Shown: positions 22,801-34,670, numbered from the stretch's first letter. The stretch is DNA of 64,000 nucleotides from Theristus sp. LFF4_11 (GCA_030248135.1 JASANC010002162.1:1-64000); one strand, 5' to 3'. Numbers and translations: made by a program. The notes: generated from the letters alone by a model not told the origin.

Positions 22801-25800
22801 GAGGCTAAAGTAGGCCATTACATATTATTTATTTACTTAAAAACATTTTTAAAAAGTTTCATCGGTTCGGTTGCGGTTACCAAGCTGTTTATGGGTTGTT
22901 GATAAAACTAACATCGTTTTGAGACCAAACCAGGCGTTACCGTAACCCACAAGGTTTAAATTTGAAATCTTCATGTAAAACAACCTTAATCTAGCTTGTT
23001 TCACCGGTTTGGTTGCGGTTACCAAGCTGTTTGTGGGTTGTTGATGAAACTAAAATCGTATTGGAACCAAACCAAGCGTTACCGTAATCCAGAAAGCTGA
23101 AATTCAAAATCTGCGTGCAAAACAACCCTAATATAGCATGATTCACCGGTTCGGTTGCGGTTACCAAGCTGTTTATGGGTTGTTGATGAAACTAACATCG
23201 TTTTGATACCAAACAAGGCGTTACCGTAACCCACAAAGTTTAAATTTAAAATCTCCGTGCAAAACAACCTTAATCTAGCTTGTTTCACCTGTTTGGTTGC
23301 GGTTACCAAGCTGTTTGTGGGTTGTTGATGGAACTAAGATCGTGTTGAGACCAAACGAAGCGTTACCGTAACCCACAAGATTTAAATTTGAAATCTCCGT
23401 GCAAAATAACGTAGGTATACAAAGTTTCGCGGCTGAAATAGCTTTAAATGAGCTGTTTATATGTTGATACGCTAAAATAGGACAGTACGAAGCCCTATCC
23501 TATTTTAGCGTAACATATTGAAAGTTACGCTAAAATATCAAAGTTACGGTAAAATATCAAAGTTACTTTATTTGTTGAAAGTTACGTTAAAATATCAAAG
23601 TTACTTTATTTGTTGAAAGTTACGCTAAAATATCAAAGTTACTCTATTTGTGGAAAGTTACCTGGCAGAAGAACTGTCCAAAGTTGTTACCTCCTCATAG
23701 CAGATCTTAATAGTGTCCGAATAAAACATCAGCGAAACTTAGCGCACAGAATCTCGCAAAATCAACCATCCCGGGACAACGAAGCCACTGCCAACCGAAA
23801 TGCGACGGTGAAAAACAAAGAAAAACAGCAGTAAACCTTGCTCGATGGTACGCGAGAAAAACCAAATTAGGGGCGCAGCGAGCAGCCGCAGCACCGGAGA
23901 CACGTGACGACCGAGGCGAGTGCCGCGCACGAAACCCGGTCGGACCGCATAAACTGCAATGGTGCAGTGGAGACAACGACACTTCCGTTTGGCCTACACA
24001 GTTCACCCGCAGATATTACCGTTTCGTTTCGTTCAACGATTGTAAGCAATACGCATTTACAGTCTATCTCGCTAATATATGCAACTCGCTGATTGGTCGG
24101 CTCCTCACGCTCCGCACCCCTGGGAACGGGATTCAGAAAATATCATGTTTTTTTGTTGTTCAGCGGTTTGTTTTCATTTTTTTCATGCCGAAAAAATTCT
24201 AAATCAAAAACTACAAAATTCCAAACGTTTGAATTGGTAAAAAATTAGTAAACTGAAGTTTTTTTGGTTGATTGACGGCGACGACGTCGTCGAGAATTTT
24301 TGCTTTCAAACGTACCGCTGGCCGCTGCTGCGTGTTCAAAACAAATTTAAAACAAACAAACAAAATAACAAAACTTGCTTCCAACGATTTCGACGGTTTT
24401 CATCCCGCTTTTAACAATTGATTCATTGGGTGCGCCATGTCCATTCATTGTTGTTCAAAGATTGTTCACATTGTCAATAAATACTGTCACCTGCTGCGTT
24501 CTTCTTCTCTGTGCTTCGGACATAGTTGTTCTAGGGGGGCCTGGGGGGGGCCGGCCCCCCCAAAAAAATTTTCGAATCTATCTCTATCAGACAGGTTTTT
24601 TCGGCTCAGCTATTATCTATCTAAAAAATTTTCTCAGCCAGCTATCTATCAGAAAATTTTTGTCTTCGAAGACATGAAATGAGTCAATTTTTGACCAAAA
24701 TTGACCATTTTTGCTCGTAATTATTGAAAATTTCGCTAATTTTAGGTAAAATACGCGTGTATACTTGATTTTTAGTGTATTTTTAGCATTATTTTGCTGT
24801 TTTTATAGCTTTTTAGCATTTTAGCTATCCATCTATCAATTTTCAAAATTTTGACCGGCCCCCCCCAAAGTCACATGGCCCCCCCCCCGGCCCCCCCCAA
24901 AATTTTCCAGCTATCTATCTATCTAGAAAATTTGCTCCAGCTATCTATATCGGCCCCCCCAAGCCCTCGGCTCTGGAACAACTATGGCTTCGGACACACA
25001 GTAGCGGCCAGCGGCGGCACGCTCTTTTCATGCCTAAAGGCAAAAACTAAACCAAAAACCATAGACGACGTCGTCGCAGTCAATCAACCAAAAAAGAAAT
25101 TTTTTTGACATTGTGACCAATGCAAATTTTTGGAATTTGGTAGTTTTTTATTTAGAATGTTTTTTCGGCATGAAATAAATGAAAACAAACCGTTGAACAA
25201 TGAAAAACATGATTTTTTCTGAATCCCGTTCCCAGGGTGCGGAGCGTGAGGAGCCGACCAATCAGCGAGTTGCATATATTAGCGTGATAGACTGTAGTTG
25301 CGAACGTAGTATTAGGCTTGAAGCGACCCGAGTTTCTGAGAAGCGCGGCCGAGTGATTTTGGGCCATTTTGAATCACAGCATCAAGCATGAAAATGAGTT
25401 CCTCAGCATGAAACCGGCATGAACAGATTATAGCTTGAGAGCGCGGATTATACAGTTGGTTGGCCATTCGGCCGACGGCCAATGTCTATTAAACCTTTTG
25501 TTCTTCAGAAAGCAAAGCAATCCCAATCCTAAGCCCAAGTCAAGCCTAATCCTATTGCGATCCTAACCTAAGCTAAGCCCATAGTTGTTCCAGAGCCGAG
25601 GGGTTGGGGGGGGGCGATATAGATAGCTGGAGCAAATTTTCTAGATAGATAGATAGCTGGAAAATTTTGGGGGGGGGCGCGGGGGGGGCCATTTGACTTT
25701 GGGGGGGGGGGGCGGGTCAAAATTTTGAAATTTGATAGATAGATAGCTAAAACGCTAAAAAGCTATAAAAACAGCAAAATAATGCTAAAAATACGCTAAA

Positions 25801-27541
25801 AATGAAGTATAAACGCGTATTTTACGAGCAAAAATGGTCAATTTTGGTCAAAAATTGACTCATTTTATGTCTTCGAAGACAAAAATTTTCAGATAGATAG
25901 CTAGCTGAGAAATTTTTTTAGATAGATAATAGCTGAGCCGAAAAAACCTGTTTGATAGAGATAGATTCGAAAATTTTTTTTGGGGGGGGCCGGCCCCCCC
26001 CCCAGGCCCCCCCTAGAACAACTATGGCTAAGCCTGTTCAACAAAAGTTGTCCCTCTCTGTAGAACATGAAACCTTGAACTTCCGAGTTAGAAGAACGAA
26101 TTTATCAAGTTAGGTTGAGATCGAACGGCCCATTTGTGGCGAAACCTGTTTCCAACGAACCATTGCACGAACGATCGCGATCAGCCAACGCGAACGCATG
26201 CAGACAGTTTGCGAGTTTACTGCGAGCGTACGCGGCGAGCGCATCGTAGTCGCCGTCGCCGCGAGCTCGCAGCGGATCGCCGGCGACGTCGTCGAACACG
26301 CCGTCAGCGGATAATTCAGCGTAGTTCGATCGATTCTTGTAGTGGCCGGACGACACGATCACGATACGACTGCGTTTCGTGTTCGCCAGCAGCTCCGAGA
26401 GCAGATTGGTCAGGTGGAAGTGGCCGAGATGATTGACGGCAAAGTGCAACTCGACGCCGTCGCCGGAGCGAGTGAATGGAGAACGCATGACGCCAGCGTT
26501 GTTGACGAGAATGTCGAGACGCGTAAATTTGGTACGGAATTCGGCGGCAAACTCCGCTACCGACCGAAGCGAAGCGAGATCGAGCTCCATGACGTGCAGT
26601 CTCGCGCGTGAATCGTCGAACGTCTGCTGGGCAATGAAAAACGATTCTCTTTTCGTTTGGTTCTGCAGTGCAACATCAGACGTGGAAACAAAATGCGTTT
26701 CACACTTTCATGCTTGCTTGATACTGCAACCAAAACACGTAAGAAAAGATATTATTATGCACAACAGTTCTGGTCAAATGAGAAAAACGGTCAGTCGTCC
26801 TGTGCCGGTGCGTGCTGTCCGAAAACTCGCACGTTGACTCTTGCCTGTTTTTGTCAGTCAAAATAAAATGACGTCACCACACGCTTTGAAACATGCGCTC
26901 ATTCATTGTGCATGTAATTTGTAATCATGTAATAGCAAACCGTAATTTCAGCTTGGCTGATCTCTTTCGTGTGACGATGAAACGACACCAAAATTCTGAC
27001 GGACGGACGCTTTTTTAAGCAAAGAAAACGTCATTTCGGTCCGACACGTTCGAATAAATGTGCAATACAAAAAGCAAAATAAACTGCGCCCCCCCCCTCT
27101 CTCTCTGATCGCAACTGACTGACATTCACAGTTTTCAGCCTGACAGCAATGCATTCGCAAGCCGCTTTGCCTGCAGCAACGTCGCGACATGCTAGAACCA
27201 CCGTCGCACCCATGGACGACAATGCAACCGCTGTCTCGAATCCTATGCAGATTCATTTTTTACCACCAGCAGATTTATATAGATACTGTGCATCCGATAC
27301 TGGAAACATTTGGCATCGAATCAAAGAATGGAAAGATGCATGACACCGAAACAACAATGAAGAACAAATGAAAAACACGAAGCGAACCAAGTCCAGAGTT
27401 TGCGCCAGTGATCAGTGCCACTTGTCCGTTGATCCGTTTGTTTTTCACGGTGCACCATTTTAACGAGCGATCACGACGCCGCTTGAGAAGCCAGATCACT
27501 GCTGCGCCCACTGAAGCACACGCCACAAGCGCAACCAGCAT
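19885..27541 (-). CDS. membrane-anchored short-chain dehydrogenase, retinol-dehydrogenase (RDH11-14)-like
   Basis: The five minus-strand exons are 27388-27541, 27130-27242, 26161-26626, 23837-23953 and 19885-20069; all junctions are GT-AG with matching phases (1, 0, 1, 1), giving 344 residues, normal for the family. The protein starts with a hydrophobic anchor (MLVALVACASVGAAVIWLL), then the cofactor motif TGANSGLG (split between exons 1 and 2), NNAG, the catalytic Ser region IVIVSSGHYKN, and YARSK (Tyr-x-x-x-Lys). The HPG-like RPGFVR and the FFSRTIEQG segment near the C-terminus are typical of RDH11-14. Such enzymes use NADP(H) to interconvert retinol and retinal or reduce lipid aldehydes at the ER; the substrate here is inferred. 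The start at 27541 is chosen because it begins the anchor. Introns 3 and 4 are packed with transposons. An AATAAA hexamer lies inside the last codons. Confidence 0.9.
20115..20278. mobile_element. short TA-type MITE in RDH intron 4
   Basis: The ends TACAGTCGAACTG and TAGTCGGACTG flank inverted arms (TTGGTGATCACGTGATGCAT and GCATGCACGTGATCATCAAC). It belongs to the CAGTC family. Its near end is about 45 bp upstream of the last RDH exon. Confidence 0.7.
20785..23665. repeat. 2.9-kb palindrome filling RDH intron 4
   Basis: The left arm contains short tandem units AAAGTAACTTTGATATTTTA (20785-20990) and then four to six ~230-bp units with GGTTACGGTAACGC and CTTGGTAACCGCAACCAAAC (21050-22160). The right arm (22850-23660) carries the same units in reverse complement and ends with the same AAAGTTAC units. 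The central ~690 bp (22165-22850) is unique and holds a 134-codon ORF without recognised domain. It is a foldback-type element, and the transcript of this intron could form a very long hairpin. Confidence 0.8.
22165..22850. other. unique centre of the intron-4 palindrome
   Basis: The segment begins near GTGCACCCCGGGTGTAACG and ends near AGGCCATTACATATT. The TGTAAC/TTACA ends hint at a solo LTR, but flanking bases do not show a clear duplication. The plus-strand ORF 22192-22596 has a hydrophobic stretch rich in Val and Cys and no domain I recognise. It is probably cargo or a relic of another element. Confidence 0.3.
24060..25294. mobile_element. TA-flanked MITE (long CAGTC family) in RDH intron 3
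   Basis: The ends are inverted: CAGTCTATCTCGCTAATATA and TATATTAGCGTGATAGACTG, each followed outward by TA. Arms continue through GCGAGTTGCATATATT and the CTCACGCTCCGCACC block and contain opposed GACGACGTCGTCG runs, as in the element at 7153-7941. It has been split by a 466-bp hAT-like MITE (24521-24986). Confidence 0.8.
24521..24986. mobile_element. hAT-like MITE with 8-bp target duplication GCTTCGGA
   Basis: Perfect 11-bp ends CATAGTTGTTC and GAACAACTATG are flanked by GCTTCGGA at 24513-24520 and 24987-24994. The interior has opposed runs of G/C (GGGGGGCC, GGCCCCCCC) and GATAGATAG-type repeats. The same family occurs at 25580-26026 and 35191-35577. Confidence 0.9.
25580..26026. mobile_element. 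hAT-like MITE with 8-bp target duplication GCTAAGCC
   Basis: The ends CATAGTTGTTCCAGAGCC and CTAGAACAACTATG are flanked by GCTAAGCC at 25572-25579 and 26027-26034. The 447-bp body is the reverse-orientation relative of 24521-24986. It lies in RDH intron 3, about 130 bp from exon 3. Confidence 0.9.
26857..27053. mobile_element. decayed MITE (AAACGTGTCCCAC family) in RDH intron 2
   Basis: It shares AAATGACGTCA, AAACATGCGCT and GTCCGACACGTT blocks with the element at 3091-3329 but with many changes, and the arms are eroded. Confidence 0.4.
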
Positions 27542-27609
27542 TTTCTGTTTTTCGATTTTTATTTTCGCTTGCATATCCCGGCAAGCGGTCAAGCGGCAAG
27601 CCTCCTTCG

Positions 27610-28313
27610 TAGGGTTGTAAAACAAAAATCAAATTTTTTTTTTAAAGTGATTAAAAAAAACAAAAATGCCGATTTAAAAAAAAATTCGAAAATTTTTTCT
27701 CTAATATGCTCTGAAAACCTCAATTTTGGCACAATTTTTCGAAAGTTCAACAAAAATTTTCTTTGATATTACCTCGTAAAACCTTTAGCAGTCGATTTTG
27801 GACCGTTTTACCGACTGATTTCAGGCTTATACAACATCTGCGATGAAGTTTTTGAGCGTCCCAAAGGTTGGCTTACCATTTCCGATGCAGATAAGCTGAC
27901 GATTCGCCTCGCAATCTAAATTTGAGCGTCCAAGCTGCTCCGTTTGCAATCGTTACGTTGTCTGGTTGCCGTTTCGTGTCCTGCCGTCGCGACACATCAT
28001 CAGATTTGATCGAATTTCAGGCCGGTATGTGTATTTTCACTTGGGCTGGGTACAATAAGTGACGTTTTGGGGGTCAAAACACGAGAAGAGGCATGGTAAC
28101 GGTATGGAAAAGGGGTAATTGAGGTCACCAAAACAAAATCTCCAAAGTTCTGCCATACGGGAGTCATTCCGGAGGCGCTTGCATATCATATGTGGTTCTT
28201 CGAACTCCCTGATTGATTTAGCACAACTTTGATTTTTGAATTTTTTAAAAAAAAAAATTTTCTTTTTAAAAAAAAACAAAAATGACGATTTTTGTTTTTT
28301 TTTAACAACCCTA
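27610..28313. mobile_element. hAT-like element with 8-bp target duplication CTCCTTCG, 69 bp upstream of the RDH start codon
   Basis: Ends TAGGGTTGTAAAAC and AACAACCCTA are flanked by a perfect CTCCTTCG at 27602-27609 and 28314-28321. The 704-bp body is non-coding and contains an uninterrupted GTCGCGAC site. A second copy (28430-33068) contains a large insertion at exactly that site. Because it lies just upstream of the RDH start codon at 27541, it probably lies in, or has displaced, the RDH promoter or 5' UTR. Confidence 0.9.
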
Positions 28314-29345
28314 CTCCTTCGCCTGCCCACACCCAGCCCATAATCAATCACCCAACCGGTCAGAGCGAAAAAAAGAAAAAAAGCGAAAAACCGGCACCCG
28401 CCACAAAACAGTGTTATAATAGTTGTATATAGGGTTGTTGAAAAACAAAAATCGTCATTTTTGTTTTTTTTTAATTTTTTTTTTAATTTCAAAAATCAAA
28501 GTTGTGCTGAATCAATCAGGAAGTTCGAAGAACCACATATGATATGCAAGCGCCTCCCCGAGTCCTGCCTGACTCCAATGCAATAACTCCCGTATGGCGG
28601 AACTTTGCAGATTTTGTTTTGGCGACCTCAATTACCCCTCTTCCAAACCGTTACCATGCCTCTTGTGTTTTGACCCCAAAAACGTCACTAATTGTTCCCA
28701 GCTAACGCTAAAGTGAAGTGAAGACAAACATACCGCCTTGAAATTCCATCAATTCTTCTGATGATGTCGCGACTAGTGATGTGTTCGGTTACCGAAATTC
28801 TCGGTAACCGAACCGAAACCGGAAAAAAATCACCAACCGAAACCGAAACCGATGCATTTTCGAGCACCGGTAACCGAAACCGAAACCGAAAGAGGTGCAG
28901 TGCTCGGTAACCGAACCGAAACCGAAAAAAATTGTCCACCAACCGAAACCGAAACCGAAAAAAATTGAATTTTCGGTTATTTTTCGGTTACATAAGAAAA
29001 ATTTCAGCTTAGCTGAATGAAACCTGACCGACATAAAAAAACGTAAAAATTGAAACAGTGGAAGTGGAAACACTGATTACACTACACCAGAATTACTGTC
29101 ACTGACACTGTGGTTGTCCGTTTGTATCACTTTTTTTGCAATTTGAATTGGCGCCCATTTTAGCTATCTAAGATAGCTGAATCTCAATTTCTTAACCTAT
29201 TATCAATGCAAATCATTTTTTTCAAAAACGTCACTCTGTACTGCGAAGTCATCATGATACTCTTTGGTCATTCGCGACTGCGTCTTAACATACGATTGAC
29301 AATTAATTGCAATTGTTGCTGTTAAAACTGACCGAAAGCGAAAGA

Positions 29346-30190
29346 TGAAAGAAAACCAACTATGAAGAATGGTTGCAATTGTAGTGTTTTTTTTAAATCA
29401 GGTTGCAAAACGACATCGAAATTGCAAGTGCACATTGCACTTTGCTTTCAAGACAATATTTTTTATTATCATTTGACTGAACAGTTATTGCTTGAGACTT
29501 TTTCAAAAACAGAAAAGTTTTATCTGAACAACTCAACTGAAAAATTAATTGCGAAGTCAAATAGACGGTGTTTGATAATGAAGTGCGTTTGCTTTCAAGA
29601 CAATATTTTTTATTATCATTTGACTGAACAGTTATTGCTTGAGACTTTTTCAAAAACAGAAAAGTTTTATCTGAACAACTCAACTGAAAAATTAATTGCG
29701 AAGTCAAATAGACGGTGTTTGATAATGAAGTGCGTGATTAACTAAAAATCTGATCAGAAAGCAAGGTGGTTCTCGAAGCGGTTATTTGTTCAATTACACT
29801 TTGCAAAAAGCTTGGCTTATACGTTATTTTTTATGTTTTTTGTTAACTATGAAGAATGGTTGCAATTGTAGTGTTTTTTTTTAAATCAGGTTGCAAAACG
29901 ACATCGAAATTGCAAGTGCACATTGCACTTTGCTTTCAAGACAATATTTTTTATTATCATTTGACTGAACAGTTATTGCTTGAGACTTTTTCAAAAACAG
30001 AAAAGTTTTATCTGAACAACTCAACTGAAAAATTAATTGCGAAGTCAAATAGACGGTGTTTGATAATGAAGTGCGTGATTAACTAAAAATCTAATCAGAA
30101 AGCAAGGTGGTTCTCGAAGCGGTTATTTGTTCAATTTCACTTTGCAAAAAGCTTGGCTTATACGTCATTTTTTATGTTTTTTGTTAATTT
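29346..30190. repeat. direct duplications inside the 3.9-kb element
   Basis: A ~140-bp block around GAACAGTTATTGCTTGAGAC occurs three times (near 29450, 29595 and 29940). A larger ~340-bp block from AACTATGAAGAATGGTTGCA repeats at about 29357 and 29847 with near identity, indicating recent duplication. The ORFs in all copies encode the same peptide but have no recognised domain. Confidence 0.8.
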
Positions 30191-30812
30191 TTTAAAAATT
30201 TCACTGTACAAAAAAGGATTGGCATAGAGCAGGCTGAACGGGTGAAAAACATAACAGCAAAATTGTAAACTTCGCATTCTAAATTTGTTTTCAACACGCG
30301 GGTTTAATTTAATTAGAATGTGTCAAATTTAAAAACAAAAATTCAAACTTGAAATTACATTACATTCAAAAACGATTTTTATAAAATGTTACTTTTTGTC
30401 GTTTCAATTCAACTAACTTTAAAATCGCTTTACATATTTTTAACGAGAACAGCAATTGACCGTTGGTGATTTAAAAAAATTGTTTTTAACTTTAAAAGGG
30501 AATGCAGTAAAGATTATGTTTTTGATCACATTGTTTTTGATAATTTGAACGGGAACGACTAAAGCAACTAACTCAAAATCAAAATGCAGTGCATTTTTAG
30601 CACGCTTCAAAAAACCAAAATCCACTCAAAAATAATAATTGTATTTATCAGATAACCGTGCCGTAGGCACGGGTCAATTGGCTAGTGATTAATAATGACA
30701 ACAACATGTGTAAATTTAGATTAGAAACAATTTTGTTTGCTTTTTTGGCATGTGGTTCAACGTCATGCCGGCAGAACAACCACGACGATGATCTTCTTAC
30801 AACAGGACATAG

Positions 30813-32091
30813 TATAGATGGTATACTATTGGTTGATTATTCATTAGTTGACGAATGAATAATGGGGTTTTTAAATTATTTGAATAATACTATTTTGAAT
30901 AATGAGTAATGGGCCCATTATTCAAATAGTACTATTAATGACGAATGAATAATGCAAACAAAAAGATTGGACTTGTTTAAAACAAGTTGCACAAGTTGCA
31001 AAAGTTTTTGTGCTCAGAACACACCTTGATTGACCACACCAACCTCGCATTTTGTGATACCTCATGAGCACTGAAAAGTAACAAAAAACATGTACACTGA
31101 CAGGAAGGTACTGAAATCTGATTGTAAATTTCCACAGGTGGTGCAACAAAACAAACTTATGAAACTAAAAATGAACTTGCGGTTGATTTGTTTTGTTTGT
31201 TTATGCAGTACGTCAAAATTGTATCATGTTTTTTTCCGCATTTGTACCATGGGCCACCAGAAACCTGCATATTGCACAACTTGTTTTGTACTTTACTCGC
31301 AAATTCGTAATATCTGTGCAAAATTCAATACATTTTTTGAAATCCTGAGTGAATTTTAGTTTGGAAAAGTAGAAGAATCGTTCAATTTGGTCTTATATAA
31401 CTCGAGATACAGCCATTTTTGTCCAGAAATCAAAAAATCAACAAACACAAAATGAAAGGAAATCATGCGAGGGGGTTGTTTTGTATGTGGCATACACACA
31501 TACGTATGTGAGCAATTATGCACCCTTCACGCGTAAAGTCACAAGAGACAGTGTTATGTTTCTCTCTGTTGTTGTTGTGTTTATCTGTGTGTACACACGA
31601 CAAGCAACGGTTAAATGGCTATATCTTCTACACCGTTTATCCGTTTGAACTGAAATTTGGATATGTTATACCTGTACACCTAACAACTGTCGCCAATTAG
31701 TTTTATCCTGAACCGATCGGGAAAGCAGACGTTAGGGCCTTTAGTTATAATTGAACGTTTTGTTTACTTTTATCAGTGTTGATTTGTTTAAAATGGTGAT
31801 TTGCACTTGATCCTCTCCGCCATTGATGATTTGCACCTACAGTAGCACCTACACCTGTAATTCGATAACTAAAACATGAATGTGTTAGGGTAAAAAATAC
31901 AGGGTGGCAGGTAAAAGTCAATGAACAATCGTTCATTATTCATTAATCATCTACTATCGGCAAATTATTCATGTGAATAATGAATAATTTGAAAAATTAC
32001 GTGAATAATACTATTTGAATAATATATTACTCATTCGTCATTCATTATTCAAACACAGAGTTTGACGAATGAATTATTCATACCATCTATA
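30813..32091. mobile_element. 1.28-kb element with 8-bp target duplication GGACATAG, nested in the 3.9-kb element
   Basis: The ends TATAGATGGTAT and ATACCATCTATA are perfect inverted repeats flanked by GGACATAG at 30805-30812 and 32092-32099. Subterminal regions carry opposed GAATAATGAATAAT-type repeats. The interior contains only short ORFs. Confidence 0.9.
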
Positions 32092-33068
32092 GGACATAGT
32101 CAATGGAAAATGTTCGGTTCAGTTCAGGAGATCATGAATCATGATCAGAAATCAGAATAAAGAACAGAATCAGAAACACATTCCGTTTGAATGTGATGCC
32201 CTTGTTGCCGGGGGACTTATGCAATAAAATGTGCACAAACAAATTAGGGCTGTTTAGGAAACATCTGGCAACACTGAAACATTTTTTGAATAAAGCTATA
32301 AAGCAGGCCAAGGGTCCGTTCCATATCCGTTCCGTTTCTCTTCCTTTTTTCATTTTAGCATTCATTATCCACCGCACCCAAAATTTTTACAATTTATCAG
32401 AGAATCTATCCTGAAAGCACTGAAACTGAATAATTTATGTTGCATGCAACTTGCAATATATATGCGCCATCGATCAAGCACTCTTTTTCATTTGAAACCG
32501 AAAATCAACCGAAACCGAACCGAAATGAAATATTTTGTCGGTAACCGAAACCGAAACCGAAAGAGGTGAATGCTCGGTAACCGAACCGAAACCGAAACCG
32601 AAAAAGAAATTTTTCATCAACCGAAACCGAAACCGAAACCAAAAAATGTTCTCAACCGAAACCGAAACCGAAAAAAAATCGCTTCGGTACACAACACTAG
32701 TCGCGACGACACGACACGAAGCAGCAACCAGACAACGTAGCGCTTGCAAACGGAGCAGCTCGGACGCTCTGCGGCGAGGCGAATCGTCAACTTGTCTGCA
32801 TCGGAAATGGTAAGCCAAGCTTTGGGACGCTCAAAAACTTCACCGCAGATGTTGTCGAAGCCTAAAATCAGTCGGTAAAACGGTCCAAAATCGACTGCTG
32901 ACGGTTTTACGAGGTAATATCAAAGTCAATTTTTGTTGAACTTTCGAAATATTGTGCCAAAGTTGAGGTTTTCAGAGCATATTAGAGGATTTTTTTTGAA
33001 TTTTTTTTTTAAATCGGCATTTTTTTTTGATCACTTTTTTAAAATTCGATTTTTGTTTAACAACCCTA

Positions 33069-34670
33069 GTTGTTTGTTTCATTCATTTTTAATAATTTTG
33101 TCGTTATGTTACTCCTTTATCATTGTGTGTGTTTTTGTTAAAGGTGCTGCGTGCTAAAATAAATCTTGAATCTTTGAAAAAAAGAAAAAAAGGAACAGAG
33201 AACAGGGGAGAGAAAAAACATGGAAAATGGGAACTTTTTCGGTTGTTCTCGTCGTGCTCACTCTCACTTTGATCATGTTTTGCTTAGTTAACCGTGCGTG
33301 CGGACTGTTCTGTCTATATGTTGATGGTTCGTGTTCGTGGTCATGTTTTTTCTTTAGTTTCAATTGTGGAGTGTTTTTTTCGTTCATTGTTTCTGTCTGA
33401 CGACTGTCGACGCGACGTTTTTTTGGGTACTCCTTCAAAATATGGGTGCGCTCAAATTTCATCGCAGCGAGCTGATTATGGCTCAAATGAAAGCCCCCGT
33501 TCTGTGTATGGGTTTTTTGAAATTCAAAAATTTAAAGAAGTTATTTGAATTTGAAATTTTCGATTGGGTGCGTGCCGTCTGTGGTGAGCGTGTACAGTGC
33601 ACTGAATGTTGTATTTATGTTATATGTACTTGATGGATATTTATGATGGAAAACGTTCAATTGCATGAAACAGTCTTACGTCTGAAAATAGGGCCCACGG
33701 GTTACGGTAGCGATAGTTTTGGGTCTTGACACGAAGTTGCAGAAAACCACTTTGTTTTCTTGTGAATAACAGTTGAAGCCATTTAGAAACATGTAGCATT
33801 ATAACAGGATGCAAAAAACCGGATTTCAAGGATTACGGTAGCTCTGCAGTGGGTCTCGACACAATTTTTTTTAAAAAACGTCCTTTATTGCCAGGAAAAC
33901 ATACTGGAATGATGGATACCGTTCACATGATTGCATGTGACAGTTATTATGTCAAAAGTTTGGTCCCATGGGTTACGGTAGCAGGACAGCCGAGTGTTTT
34001 CGGAGTTCCGTTGCATGTTTCCAAAAGATTTCAACTGTTATTGACAAGAAACAGTGGTTTTCGGCAATTTTGTGTCAAGACCCAAAACCACCGTTACCGT
34101 AACTCGTGAGCCCTACTTTCAGACGCATGACTGTTTCATGCAATCATGTGAACGGTATCCATCATTTCAGTAGCTTTTCCTGGCAATAAAGGACGTTTTT
34201 GAAAAATCGTGTCGAGATCAACAGCAGAGTTACCGTAACCCTTGAATTCCGGTATTTGACATTCTGTTATAATGCTGCATGTTTCTAAAATATTTCAACT
34301 GTTATTCACAAGAAACAAAGTGATTTTCTGCAACTTCGTGTCAAGACCCAAAACTGCCGCTACCGTAATCCGTGGGCCCTACTTTCAGACGTATGACTGT
34401 TTCATGCAATCATGTGAGCGGTATCCATTATAAATATCTATCAAACACATAAATACAACATTCAGTGCACTGTACACGCTCACCGCAGACGCACCCAATC
34501 GAAAATTTCAAATTCAAATAACTTCTTCAAATTTTTGAATTTCAAAAAACCCATACACAGGATTACTCAGCAGAACGAGGGCTTTCATTTGAGCCATAAA
34601 TCAGCGGGCTGCGATGAAATTTGAGCGGACCCATATTTTGAAGGAGCACCCGTTTTTTGGTTGCATTTTG
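33069..34670. repeat. ~1.25-kb palindrome with GGGTTACGGTAGC arms
   Basis: The arm 33414-33640 (TACTCCTTCAAAATATGGGT) is inverted at 34425-34655. Inner blocks (GGGCCCACGGGTTACGGTAG near 33690, AACAGTTGAAGCC) recur in reverse near 34085-34380, and a further unit lies in the middle (33960-34130). It is a foldback element; I see no gene. Confidence 0.7.

Larger units (their letters stand above)
28774..32699. mobile_element. 3.9-kb hAT-like element with CCGAAAC subterminal repeats, target duplication GTCGCGAC
   Basis: The ends TAGTGATGTGTTCGG and CGGTACACAACACTA are inverted and flanked by perfect GTCGCGAC at 28766-28773 and 32700-32707. The empty site is preserved in the sister element near 27988. 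Both subterminal regions (28788-28990 and 32500-32680) consist of CCGAAACCGAAAC repeats. The interior has a 141-bp tandem duplication and a ~500-bp direct duplication (29346-30190) and a nested 1.28-kb element. No transposase ORF remains, so it is non-autonomous. Confidence 0.85.
28430..33068. mobile_element. second TAGGGTTG element, split by a 3.9-kb insertion
   Basis: The ends TAGGGTTGTTGAAAAAC and GTTTAACAACCCTA match the 704-bp element at 27610-28313 in inverted orientation. Flanks GTTGTATA (28422-28429) and GTTGTTTG (33069-33076) are an imperfect duplication. Without the insertion at 28774-32699 its two parts total about 705 bp, equal to the intact copy. Confidence 0.85.

Noticed and set aside
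22200..22825. Solo LTR
   Set aside because: TGTAAC and TTACA ends are suggestive, but no target duplication flanks them and no internal retroelement sequence was seen nearby.
29362..30086. Repeated plus- and minus-strand ORFs as a gene family
   Set aside because: They are identical tandem copies inside a non-autonomous transposon and have no recognised domain.
32474..32818. ORFs reading Thr-Glu or Arg-Asn repeats as proteins
   Set aside because: They are translations of the CCGAAAC subterminal repeats of the 3.9-kb transposon.
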